Below are positions 1 through 5,796 of a stretch of 10,591 bases of DNA, one piece after another. The stretch covers positions 1-10,591 of the forward strand of contig CAIYSH010000426.1 of NCBI GenBank assembly GCA_903928755.1, given 5' to 3'. Every line of letters starts with the position of its first letter. The stretch's first letter is position 1. Both the position numbers and the translations under genes were made by a program. The stretch comes from an uncultured Alphaproteobacteria bacterium. GTDB taxonomy: Bacteria; Pseudomonadota; Alphaproteobacteria; Caulobacterales; Caulobacteraceae. The notes under the pieces were generated by a model. That model was not told the origin of the DNA. It saw only the letters and a list, made by a program, of their open reading frames with translations, and made no database searches.

Positions 1-231
1 CTCGTGGTACCAGGCCAGGCCAAGCTTGCTGACATTGGTCGTGTCAATTTTAGTCAAAGGGCTGAAGCGCTGCTCATCATAGGTCCGGCCAACCGACAGC
101 CACTCGCCATTCTTGTTGGCCGCGGCGATCCTTGCGCCATCCACATTTCCGGCTGACTTGCCTGCCAACTGACCGCAGGCGGCCAACATCAGCGTCAGTG
201 CCAGCGCAATAGATAATCTGCCAAATTTCAT
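1..231 (-). CDS. PQQ-dependent alcohol dehydrogenase (methanol/ethanol family), N-terminal fragment
   Basis: Only the first 77 codons are present; the gene runs off the left edge. The start is the ATG at 229-231, preceded by a GGGAGG ribosome site. Residues 1-18 form a signal peptide ending in the lipobox L16-A17-A18-C19, so the protein is probably an envelope lipoprotein. Residues 42-77 match the N-terminal signature of type I quinoprotein dehydrogenases: a WLSVGRTYDEQRFSPL segment followed by the 'I-x-T-x-N-V-x-x-L-G-L-A-W' strand that opens the eight-bladed beta-propeller. Family members oxidise primary alcohols in the periplasm, using PQQ and Ca2+ or a lanthanide, and pass electrons to cytochrome c. 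The catalytic Asp, the PQQ-binding Trp and any fused cytochrome c domain lie outside the window, so substrate and subtype cannot be told. It is transcribed divergently from the tacA-like gene. Confidence 0.85.
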   Translation of the reverse strand, partial: MKFGRLSIALALTLMLAACGQLAGKSAGNVDGARIAAANKNGEWLSVGRTYDEQRFSPLTKIDTTNVSKLGLAWYHE

Positions 232-493
232 GGGACCCTCCCTGGGCGATCGACATGGCGACCTTGCTGCCAATATGCCCAGACCAAGGCCAAGGGCAAG
301 GCGTGACCCAGCGTCAGTTGGCCGGTGATCCAAAGGCTTTTGCCGATTTTGGAAAAAGCGCGCCGTTAAGACCTGACTCATGACTCTGAAACCCGGTCTT
401 TACCCAAGGCCTGTATCAAATCGCAACACAAAGAGCCTCATCCCAGGGTCCTCCCCCGGCAGATGAAGGTCCGATACAGGTGGGTGCTTTCAA
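232..493. promoter_or_regulatory. Divergent intergenic region between the PQQ dehydrogenase and the tacA-like gene
   Basis: This 262-base gap must hold both outward promoters. On the minus strand a weak sigma-70-like pair (TTGCCC, 16 bases, CATATT) lies upstream of the dehydrogenase, but it matches consensus at only 4 of 6 positions in each box. Two GACTC sites, 375-379 and 382-386, are separated by two bases (GACTCATGACTC); GANTC is the CcrM methylation target in Caulobacterales. The tacA-like gene has an AGGTGG ribosome site at 478-483, ten bases before its ATG. I saw no full CtrA box (TTAA-N7-TTAA), no sigma-54 -24/-12 pair and no RNA gene here. Confidence 0.5.
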
Positions 494-1987
494 ATGACCA
501 GAACGGTCCTTGTCGTCGATGACGATCCGACACAGCGGCGGCTGCTCCAGGCCGTGCTTGAGCGCGATGGCTTTGCCGTGGTCCAGGCCGAAGGCGGTGA
601 TCAGGCCATTGCGCGCCTGACGGCGGGTGGGGCCTGCGACGTCATCCTGCTGGATCTGGTCATGCCGGGCATGTCGGGGCAGGATACCTTGAAGGAGATC
701 AGGGCCCGAGGCTTCAACCAGCCGGTGATCGTGGTCACGGCAACCGGCGGGATCGACACGGTCGTGGCGGCCATGCAGGCCGGCGCCACCGACTTCTTTG
801 TCAAACCAGCCTCGCCAGAGCGCATCAACGTCTCGATCCGGAATGCCCTCTCCATGGGGGCCCTGAAGGGCGAAGTCGAGCGGCTGAAAAAACATGCCGG
901 TGGCAAGACCACCTTTGCCGACCTGGTCGGATCCTCGGCCCCCATGCAGATGGTCAAGCGCATGGGTGAGCGGGCGGCCAAGTCCTCCATTCCCATCCTG
1001 ATCACCGGCGAAAGCGGCGTCGGCAAGGAAGTCATCGCCCGCGCCGTCCATGGGTCCTCAGACCGCAGCGGCAAGCCTTTCGTCGCAGTCAATTGCGGAG
1101 CCATCCCGGAGAACCTGGTCGAATCCATCCTGTTCGGTCACGAAAAGGGCAGCTTTACCGGTGCCACAGACAAGCACCTGGGCAAGTTCCAGGAAGCCAG
1201 TGGCGGCACGCTTTTCCTCGACGAAGTGGGCGAACTGCCCCTGGACATCCAGGTCAAGCTTCTCCGGGCCCTGCAGGAGAGTGAGATTGATCCTGTGGGC
1301 TCCAAGCGATCCATAAAGGTGGATGTGCGGATCGTCTCTGCCACCAATCGGGACCTCACCCTGGCTGTCAGCGAAGGCCGGTTCCGCGAGGATCTGTTCT
1401 ATCGCCTGAATGTCTTCCCCATCGAAGCCCCGGCGCTCCGCGAACGGCGTGATGATGTGCCTGCCCTCGTTGATACCTTTGTCCGCCGGTTCAATGTGGA
1501 GGAAGGCAAGTCCGTGGTCGGTGCCTCTGCTGAAACCCTGGCCCTGCTCACGGCCTTTGACTGGCCAGGCAATGTCCGACAGCTGGAAAATGCCGTCTAT
1601 CGGGCCATCATCCTGGCGGATGCGCCATATCTGCAGCCCTATGACTTCCCCGCCATTTCCGGCATAGCCGCCGCCCCACCGGAATTGGCCGGCGAGCGAC
1701 CGCTTGTTGCACCGCCAACCCTGGACGAGTTGATGGCCAGCCTGCCCAAGGACAGCCCGGTCAAGATCCTGGATGCCCGTGGTCATCTTCGGACCCTGGA
1801 AGAGATCGAGCGGGACCTTATCCAGCTGGCGATTGAAATCTATGCCGGCCATATGAGCGAAATCGCCCGGCGGCTGGGTATTGGTCGCTCCACCCTCTAT
1901 CGCAAGGTGCGCGAGCAGGGTCTGGAAGACGTGCTGAATGGAATTACCGGAGGCGAGCCCGAGGACCTAAAGCTGAAGTCGGCCTAA
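494..1987 (+). CDS. tacA: TacA-like sigma-54-dependent response regulator (REC-AAA+-Fis HTH)
   Basis: This 497-residue NtrC-class activator has a receiver domain at about residues 3-120 (acidic pocket D9-D11, phospho-acceptor D54 in LLDLVMPG, conserved K104). A sigma-54 AAA+ domain follows at about 143-375: Walker A GESGVGKE at 172-179, a GSFTGA sigma-54 contact loop at 219-224, Walker B LFLDEV at 240-245 and an arginine-finger GRFREDLFYRLN segment near 295-306. A Fis-type helix-turn-helix sits at about 454-473. On phosphorylation such proteins oligomerise and use ATP to open sigma-54 promoters. In Caulobacter crescentus TacA, phosphorylated at D54 through ShkA-ShpA, activates staR and spmX for stalk and cell-pole development. 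I assign TacA from overall sequence, D54 and the nearby gapR, as I recall for C. crescentus. FlbD and NtrX are the alternatives, but FlbD lacks a canonical phospho-site. Its TAA overlaps the stop of the convergent basic ORF. Confidence 0.8.
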   Translation: MTRTVLVVDDDPTQRRLLQAVLERDGFAVVQAEGGDQAIARLTAGGACDVILLDLVMPGMSGQDTLKEIRARGFNQPVIVVTATGGIDTVVAAMQAGATDFFVKPASPERINVSIRNALSMGALKGEVERLKKHAGGKTTFADLVGSSAPMQMVKRMGERAAKSSIPILITGESGVGKEVIARAVHGSSDRSGKPFVAVNCGAIPENLVESILFGHEKGSFTGATDKHLGKFQEASGGTLFLDEVGELPLDIQVKLLRALQESEIDPVGSKRSIKVDVRIVSATNRDLTLAVSEGRFREDLFYRLNVFPIEAPALRERRDDVPALVDTFVRRFNVEEGKSVVGASAETLALLTAFDWPGNVRQLENAVYRAIILADAPYLQPYDFPAISGIAAAPPELAGERPLVAPPTLDELMASLPKDSPVKILDARGHLRTLEEIERDLIQLAIEIYAGHMSEIARRLGIGRSTLYRKVREQGLEDVLNGITGGEPEDLKLKSA

Positions 1988-2007
1988 TCGTGCTCGGGCT
2001 TTGCCTT
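1956..2007 (+). terminator. Possible terminator-like stem spanning the tacA stop
   Basis: An 8-base inverted repeat, AGCCCGAG at 1956-1963 and CTCGGGCT at 1993-2000, brackets the overlapping stop codons of the convergent genes and is followed on the plus strand by a short T-rich run (TTTGCCTT). The 29-base loop is long for an intrinsic terminator and the T-run is interrupted. On the minus strand no T-run follows the stem. It may act as a weak terminator for the tacA-like transcript or be chance within coding sequence. Confidence 0.25.
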
Positions 2008-2298
2008 GCGTCTGAAGCCCCGCCGCGGAAGCTCTTTCTTCTCGCCCTTGGCCTTGGATGTGATTTCTTTCAGCTTCACATGCTGCATGACCGACAGGGC
2101 CTGGCCCGGGCCGCCCTTTTCGGGGTCACCGAAGGCGCGACCATAGGTCTTGAGCCGGTCCTCGACCGAGCCCAGGAATTCACCTTCCCAATCGGAAAGC
2201 TTCACCCCGGCGCGGTCCGCCTGACGGCGGGCGCGCTTGAGGGCGTTCAGGGCGGCGCGCTTTGCGGCCGCCTTGGGATCTGGTGGTCCGCGTTTCAA
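1984..2298 (-). CDS. Small basic protein of unknown function, translationally coupled to gapR
   Basis: I do not recognise a family for this 104-residue protein. It is strongly basic: an N-terminal stretch rich in K, R and A (residues 8-30, likely helical), a more balanced middle (WEGEFLGSVEDRLKTYG, then a Gly-rich loop), and a Lys/Arg-rich tail (KAKGEKKELPRRGFRRKAK). There is no signal peptide or membrane segment, so it is probably cytoplasmic, and the charge suggests nucleic-acid binding (inference). The start is TTG at 2296-2298, sharing two bases with the gapR TGA (TTGA). A GGAGAG ribosome site inside the last gapR codons supports it, and no internal ATG would leave a sizeable protein. Overlap with gapR implies one transcript and coupled translation. 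The TAG stop overlaps the tacA stop from the other strand. Confidence 0.75.
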   Translation of the reverse strand: MKRGPPDPKAAAKRAALNALKRARRQADRAGVKLSDWEGEFLGSVEDRLKTYGRAFGDPEKGGPGQALSVMQHVKLKEITSKAKGEKKELPRRGFRRKAKPEHD

Positions 2299-2561
2299 AT
2301 CTCTCCCATGGCGGCGAGGTAGAGATCCAGAATCGCCTCTTCCTCCATCCGCTTGGCGCGGTCCTGTTTGCGGATGCGGACCACCTTGCGCAGGATCTTG
2401 ACGTCAAAGCCGTTGCCCTTGGCTTCGGCGAAGACCTCCTTGATCTGTTCGGCGATCTCGGACTTTTCCTGCTCGAGACGTTCAATGCGCTCGATAATGC
2501 TCTTCAGCTGGCCCTGGGCCGCCTGGTTCAGAACGTCGGAATGGGCGGCGTCGTCGGCCAT
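2295..2561 (-). CDS. gapR: GapR, nucleoid-associated supercoil-binding protein (DUF2312)
   Basis: This 88-residue protein matches the GapR/DUF2312 family along its whole length. The N-terminal half (about residues 12-48) is a long coiled coil with the pattern GQLKSIIERIERLEQEKSEI. The central segment AEAKGNGFDVKILRKVVRIRKQD (split here: AEAKGNGFDVKIL, then RKVVRIRKQD) is the family hallmark and supplies the basic DNA-facing surface; a short hydrophobic helix closes the protein (ILDLYLAAMGEI). In Caulobacter GapR tetramers clamp overtwisted, AT-rich DNA ahead of replication and transcription and stimulate type II topoisomerases; the protein is essential or nearly so. The length equals the usual 85-90 residues, and the ATG at 2559-2561 is well placed. 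A GAGTC CcrM site lies six bases upstream of the start. Its TGA overlaps the TTG of the following basic ORF. Upstream it is separated from rpmJ by a terminator, so it should have its own promoter. Confidence 0.95.
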   Translation of the reverse strand: MADDAAHSDVLNQAAQGQLKSIIERIERLEQEKSEIAEQIKEVFAEAKGNGFDVKILRKVVRIRKQDRAKRMEEEAILDLYLAAMGEI

Positions 2562-2689
2562 GGGGTGAGTCTCTCACAGGAAGGAAGTTACGGAAAGCCG
2601 CGGAACCTAGATCGCAAGTCGCCCAAGGGAAAGCCGGTTGCTGCAGATTATTGCGGCCTCGAAATCTTCTGCGAGGGGGCCAGACGCCC
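2562..2689 (-). promoter_or_regulatory. gapR upstream region
   Basis: Because a hairpin terminator precedes it, this 128-base stretch should contain the gapR promoter. I could not pick a convincing -35/-10 pair. A GAGTC (CcrM) site at 2567-2571 lies within the likely ribosome-binding region. The ribosome site itself is weak (GAGAG about 8-12 bases before the ATG). No small ORF or RNA gene was evident. Confidence 0.35.
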
Positions 2690-2719
2690 ACGAAGAAAAC
2701 CGGCCACGAGTGACCGGTT
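2690..2719 (-). terminator. Rho-independent terminator downstream of rpmJ
   Basis: Read on the minus strand, the arms AACCGGTCA and TGGCCGGTT (plus-strand 2698-2719) pair over nine bases, including one G-U pair, with a four-base loop. They are followed by TTCTTCG, giving a TTTTCTT run across the stem end. The hairpin lies about 107 bases after the rpmJ stop and about 137 bases before gapR, so it should end the L36 transcript and insulate gapR. The tail is short for a strong terminator. Confidence 0.6.
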
Positions 2720-2825
2720 ATGGAAAAATCCTGTCGTAGAAGGTGCCGGGTTTCCACAGCACCGCGTCACTGTCGATTTCCCGGAGTACCCCCTTGGGCC
2801 TCTCCGGGTCTCCGGCGCGGACCGC

Positions 2826-2951
2826 TTAGCCCTGCCGCGCCTTGAAGCGCGGGTTGGTCTTGTTGATCACATAGACCCGGCCCTTGCGGCGCACGAGCTT
2901 GCAATCGCGGTGACGCGTCTTGAGGGTTTTGAGCGAGCTTCTGACCTTCAT
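2826..2951 (-). CDS. rpmJ: 50S ribosomal protein L36 (bL36)
   Basis: This 41-residue protein is too short for many gene finders but unmistakable. It starts MKVRSSLKTL, carries the core DCKLVRRKGRVYVI and ends NPRFKARQG, the L36 signature. It binds 23S rRNA in the large subunit. It belongs to the longer, zinc-poor type (like E. coli YkgO): of the zinc ligands of classical L36 only one Cys (C17) remains, and the position of the third ligand is Asn (N30), so no zinc site is expected. This form is usual in alphaproteobacteria. The ATG is at 2949-2951 with an AAGAAGA ribosome site; an in-frame extension to 3083 has no support. It stands alone, as is common in this order, with its own strong promoter and a downstream hairpin terminator. 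Confidence 0.95.
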   Translation of the reverse strand: MKVRSSLKTLKTRHRDCKLVRRKGRVYVINKTNPRFKARQG

Positions 2952-3006
2952 AACACTATCTTCTTGGGCGCGGGACGTCGGCGTCCGGGTTGCGATTGAG
3001 GCGGCG

Positions 3007-3035
3007 CGTATACGGGCTGCGGGTTTGTGAGTCAA
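3007..3035 (-). promoter_or_regulatory. Sigma-70-type promoter of rpmJ, overlapping a CcrM site
   Basis: On the minus strand the -35 box TTGACT (3030-3035) and the -10 box TATACG (3007-3012) are exactly 17 bases apart and match consensus at 5/6 and 4/6. Transcription would start near 3000, giving a leader of about 49 bases. A GANTC site (3029-3033) overlaps the -35 box. The leader contains a small inverted repeat, GGACG/CGTCC (plus-strand 2973-2977 and 2982-2986), with a four-base loop. This is the clearest promoter in the window. Confidence 0.65.
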
Positions 3036-3108
3036 TGAATGCCGTCGGTCACCATGTGTTTTAGGGCTTTTGATTGAGCACAACCGCCAGGATGGTTAGG
3101 CTGTCGCC

Positions 3109-4377
3109 ATGGATCGTCGCACCTTTTTCGCCCTGTTTCTTGCCGGATGTGCGGATCCGTCGATGAACCTCGTCCCTGGCCTTCCGGGACAGCCAACCCC
3201 GGCCTCTCCCCAGCCTGTCCAGCCGTTAACGGGGTCTGGAGACGCTGTTTTCGATATGTGGGCCAGGGACTTCTATGCACGTGCCGTTCAGGCGGGTCTG
3301 CCCTCAGACCTTCTCGACCGCGAGCTTGCGGGACTGCTGCCTGACCCCCGCGTCGTCACGCTGGACACACGGCAGCCGGAATTTGCAAAACCCTTCAGCG
3401 ACTACATCAAGGGTGTGGTGACCGAGGACAGGGTGGCAATCGGCAGTCGCAAGCGGGCAGAACTGGCCTTCCTGCTTGGCCCTGTTGAAAAGACCTATGG
3501 CGTGGCGCCTGACGTCCTTCTGGGTGTCTGGGCCATGGAGACCGGTTTCGGGTCGACCCTTGGCGGCTTCGACGTCATCCGGTCCATGGCCACACTTGCC
3601 GCCCAGGGACGACGCCGTCAGTTTGCCGAAGATCAGCTCATGGCGGCCCTGAGGATCATCGGCTCCGGGGAGTTTCCAAGATCGCGGCTCATCGGGTCGT
3701 GGGCAGGTGCCATGGGCCAGACCCAGTTCATTCCGACCTCATTCCTGTCCACGGCGGTTGATGGGGACGGCGATGGTCGGCGCGACATCTGGGGATCGGC
3801 ACCCGATGCCCTGGCGTCGGCTGCCAACCTTCTGGCCAAGGGGGGATGGAAGCGGGGAGAGAGTTGGGCCCGGGAGGTCGTTGTGCCAGCGGGTTTTGAT
3901 TTCAGCCTGACCGAAGGCCCGCGGGAGGCACCGGGCTGGTGGGCGGCGCTTGGATTACGCCGCGCCGATGGTTTGCCCTGGAGCGTTGAGGATCAGGCCT
4001 CCAAAGCCATGCTGGCCGCGCCGACCGGCGCCGACGGGCCGGTTTTCCTGCTCTTCCCAAATCATTTTGCCATCCGCACCTACAACAATGCGACGACCTA
4101 TGCCCTGGCTGTGGGCCTGCTGGCGGACAGGTTCTCCGGACTGGGTCCCCTGTCCAAGGCCTGGCCTGCAGAGACACCCCTGGCCCTTGCCGACCGGATT
4201 GGTGCCCAGAAGGCGCTGAAGGCGTTGGGGTTTGACCCGGGCGAGCCGGACGGTGTCGTCGGGATCAATACCCGCAGTGCCCTGCGGGCCTGGCAGAAAT
4301 CCAGGGGCCTGACGGCGGATGGCTATCTGTCCATGGCCATGATCGGCCTGCTCCAGGCCGAGGTTCCGATCCCCTGA
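3109..4377 (+). CDS. MltB-family lytic murein transglycosylase lipoprotein with peptidoglycan-binding domain
   Basis: This 422-residue enzyme should cleave the MurNAc-GlcNAc bond of peptidoglycan non-hydrolytically, leaving 1,6-anhydro-MurNAc. A very short signal (MDRRTFFALF) leads to the lipobox L11-A12-G13-C14. After a Pro-rich linker (about 20-42), the SLT_2/MltB catalytic domain spans about 46-345: catalytic Glu is E144 in WAMETGFG, followed by GAMGQTQFIPTSF at 200-212 and the Ca-loop-like DGDGDGRRDIW at 218-228, all hallmarks of the family. A C-terminal PG_binding_1 domain (about 362-420) contains LKALGFDPGEPDGVVG and TRSALRAWQ. Alanine after the lipid-bearing Cys predicts outer-membrane sorting. 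The ATG at 3109 has an AGGATGG element upstream. RR at residues 3-4 followed by T-F-F resembles a Tat motif. The domain order matches the alphaproteobacterial MltB_2 subfamily. Its TGA abuts the stop of the convergent MFS gene. Confidence 0.92.
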   Translation: MDRRTFFALFLAGCADPSMNLVPGLPGQPTPASPQPVQPLTGSGDAVFDMWARDFYARAVQAGLPSDLLDRELAGLLPDPRVVTLDTRQPEFAKPFSDYIKGVVTEDRVAIGSRKRAELAFLLGPVEKTYGVAPDVLLGVWAMETGFGSTLGGFDVIRSMATLAAQGRRRQFAEDQLMAALRIIGSGEFPRSRLIGSWAGAMGQTQFIPTSFLSTAVDGDGDGRRDIWGSAPDALASAANLLAKGGWKRGESWAREVVVPAGFDFSLTEGPREAPGWWAALGLRRADGLPWSVEDQASKAMLAAPTGADGPVFLLFPNHFAIRTYNNATTYALAVGLLADRFSGLGPLSKAWPAETPLALADRIGAQKALKALGFDPGEPDGVVGINTRSALRAWQKSRGLTADGYLSMAMIGLLQAEVPIP

Positions 4378-5721
4378 TCAGCCAGCCCCCTCGTCGCTCT
4401 TTTCCAGGGTGGCGTAGTTGGTGTCTTCCTGACTTGTGGGTTTTGGATCGGCGGACTTCAGCTGCACATTACGCAGCGCATAAACCAGCATGGCCATCAG
4501 CAGGACGAAGTTCAGCAGGAAGGGCGCGGGGTGCACCCGCTCATAAAGCCAGACAAAGAAGGGTGCCAGAACCACATTGACCCCGTTCACCGCAGCAATG
4601 GCGCCGGCGGCCCGGGCCTGTTCTCCCATGTTTACAGCCAGGGAGGCGCCTGCCGTGAATCCCGGTCGGGCAAATCCGAAGCCCAGGCTGGAGAGGGCAT
4701 AGCCCACGACGACCGTCCAGTAGTCCGGCGAAAAAGCGACAATCAGATTGCCTGCCGCTGCGACGATAACCCCCCAGCGCAGCAGCTGGCGCGGTGTCAT
4801 TTCGAACATGCGGATCAGGCCCCACTGGGCGAGAAGGCCAGCGACAGCGCCAAACATCATGGCCACGGCGATGAAGCCCTGGGCCAGGGTCGGTGACAGT
4901 TTCAGTTTGTCGATGATCAGGAAGCCCAGGGTCTGGCCCTGGGCTGTCTGACAGACAGCCACGATGAAGCCGTAGATGAGGAATGGGGTCAGCCTGGGAT
5001 CCTGCCACATGGGCTTGACCCGGACCCCATCCACGACCTTGGGCGGCGGAGACCAGGCCGGTCGATGCTGACTTTCCGGGAGATATCTCCAGACCACGAA
5101 CAGCATGCCCCCGGCGATCAGGGAAAACCCAGCCATGGGTCCGGCCAGGCCGATCAGGGGCAGGACAAACAGGGGGGCGACGAAGGGCCCGACAACCGTG
5201 CCAAGCCCAAAGGCGCCGGCCAGGCTGGACATGGACTGGGTCCTCTGTTCCAGCGGGGTATGCTCGGCGACATAGGCCTGGGTGGCAGGATTGGAGGCCG
5301 CGCCAAACAGCCCGAACAGCGCTCTTGCCAGCAGGAAGCAGCCGAATATGACCAGGGGTGGGGCCAGGTGTTTCAGTCCGAAGGTGACGACAACAGCGCA
5401 GACCGCCATGGAAACCATGAAGCCGGACAGGCCGATCATCATCATCGGCTTGCGGCCATACTTGTCCGAGGCCCGCGCCCAGTAAGGCGAGGAAAATGCC
5501 CACATCAGCGCTGAAAGGGAGAAAATCGCCGCGACCATCGGGTCTGGAATGCCGATCGAGCGGCCAATGGCCGGCAGGACTGAAATCATCCCGGTATTGC
5601 CCATGGCCGTGGCGAAGGACACACCGAAGATGATGGCGAAGGTGGAGCGGGGCAGACCGCTCAGGGGGGGCTTTGTCGTGGGCACGGGAAAAGCAGATAA
5701 TCGGTGTCGATGCTGACGCAA
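4378..5721 (-). CDS. MFS drug/metabolite exporter (DHA1-like, 12 TM)
   Basis: This is a 447-residue inner-membrane protein with about twelve hydrophobic helices, the usual size for the Major Facilitator Superfamily. The loop after helix 2 has the motif A form ARASDKYGRKP (82-92), and helix 5 has GLGTVVGPFVA (172-182), resembling motif C of proton antiporters, so drug or metabolite efflux is the best guess; the substrate is unknown. A hydrophilic C-terminal tail of about 30 residues rich in K, E and D follows helix 12. The start is uncertain. The longest form begins at TTG (5719-5721) with little Shine-Dalgarno support; a GTG at 5683-5685 would remove 12 residues that are His/Arg-rich and not obviously conserved. 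The gene is divergent from motA over a 75-base gap and meets the transglycosylase gene stop to stop. Confidence 0.85.
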   Translation of the reverse strand: MRQHRHRLSAFPVPTTKPPLSGLPRSTFAIIFGVSFATAMGNTGMISVLPAIGRSIGIPDPMVAAIFSLSALMWAFSSPYWARASDKYGRKPMMMIGLSGFMVSMAVCAVVVTFGLKHLAPPLVIFGCFLLARALFGLFGAASNPATQAYVAEHTPLEQRTQSMSSLAGAFGLGTVVGPFVAPLFVLPLIGLAGPMAGFSLIAGGMLFVVWRYLPESQHRPAWSPPPKVVDGVRVKPMWQDPRLTPFLIYGFIVAVCQTAQGQTLGFLIIDKLKLSPTLAQGFIAVAMMFGAVAGLLAQWGLIRMFEMTPRQLLRWGVIVAAAGNLIVAFSPDYWTVVVGYALSSLGFGFARPGFTAGASLAVNMGEQARAAGAIAAVNGVNVVLAPFFVWLYERVHPAPFLLNFVLLMAMLVYALRNVQLKSADPKPTSQEDTNYATLEKSDEGAG

Positions 5722-5796
5722 ACCTGGAAATCGTCACCGCGTATTAAGCATTAATGTGGATGATGCGGTAAGATTTCGACGGGACGGATTTTCCGC
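5722..5796. promoter_or_regulatory. Divergent MFS/motA promoter region with a TTAA inverted repeat
   Basis: This 75-base gap contains ATTAA-GCA-TTAAT at 5743-5755. Read on the plus strand, TTAAGCAT (5744-5751) differs at one base from the CtrA half-site TTAACCAT known from Caulobacter. The full CtrA box, TTAA-N7-TTAA, is absent because the spacer here is three bases. A TAAGAT hexamer at 5769-5774 could be the motA -10, though it lies 19 bases from TTAAGC. The motA ribosome site is a GGGACGG-like element about ten bases before the ATG. Confidence 0.3.

Noticed and set aside
366..380. Possible CtrA box starting at TTAA before tacA
   Set aside because: The bases seven positions further are CTCA, not TTAA, so the full box fails.
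416..1128. Long minus-strand open frames opposite the tacA-like gene (also 1058-1852)
   Set aside because: They lie antisense to a gene with full domain evidence, show low-complexity Gly/His/Asp-rich translation, and have no recognisable motif. They are by-products of high GC.
2720..2825. Possible small RNA or ORF between rpmJ and the hairpin
   Set aside because: The stretch reads as the rpmJ 3' untranslated region; no promoter, ribosome site or conserved-looking peptide was seen.
3223..3232. CCGTTAACGG palindrome containing TTAAC (CtrA-like word)
   Set aside because: It lies inside the transglycosylase coding region with no second TTAA at the right spacing.
4541..5737. 398-codon minus-strand frame parallel to the MFS gene
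   Set aside because: It is a shifted frame of the transporter with Arg/Gly/His-rich sequence and no membrane helices; the 4378-5721 frame has clear MFS motifs.
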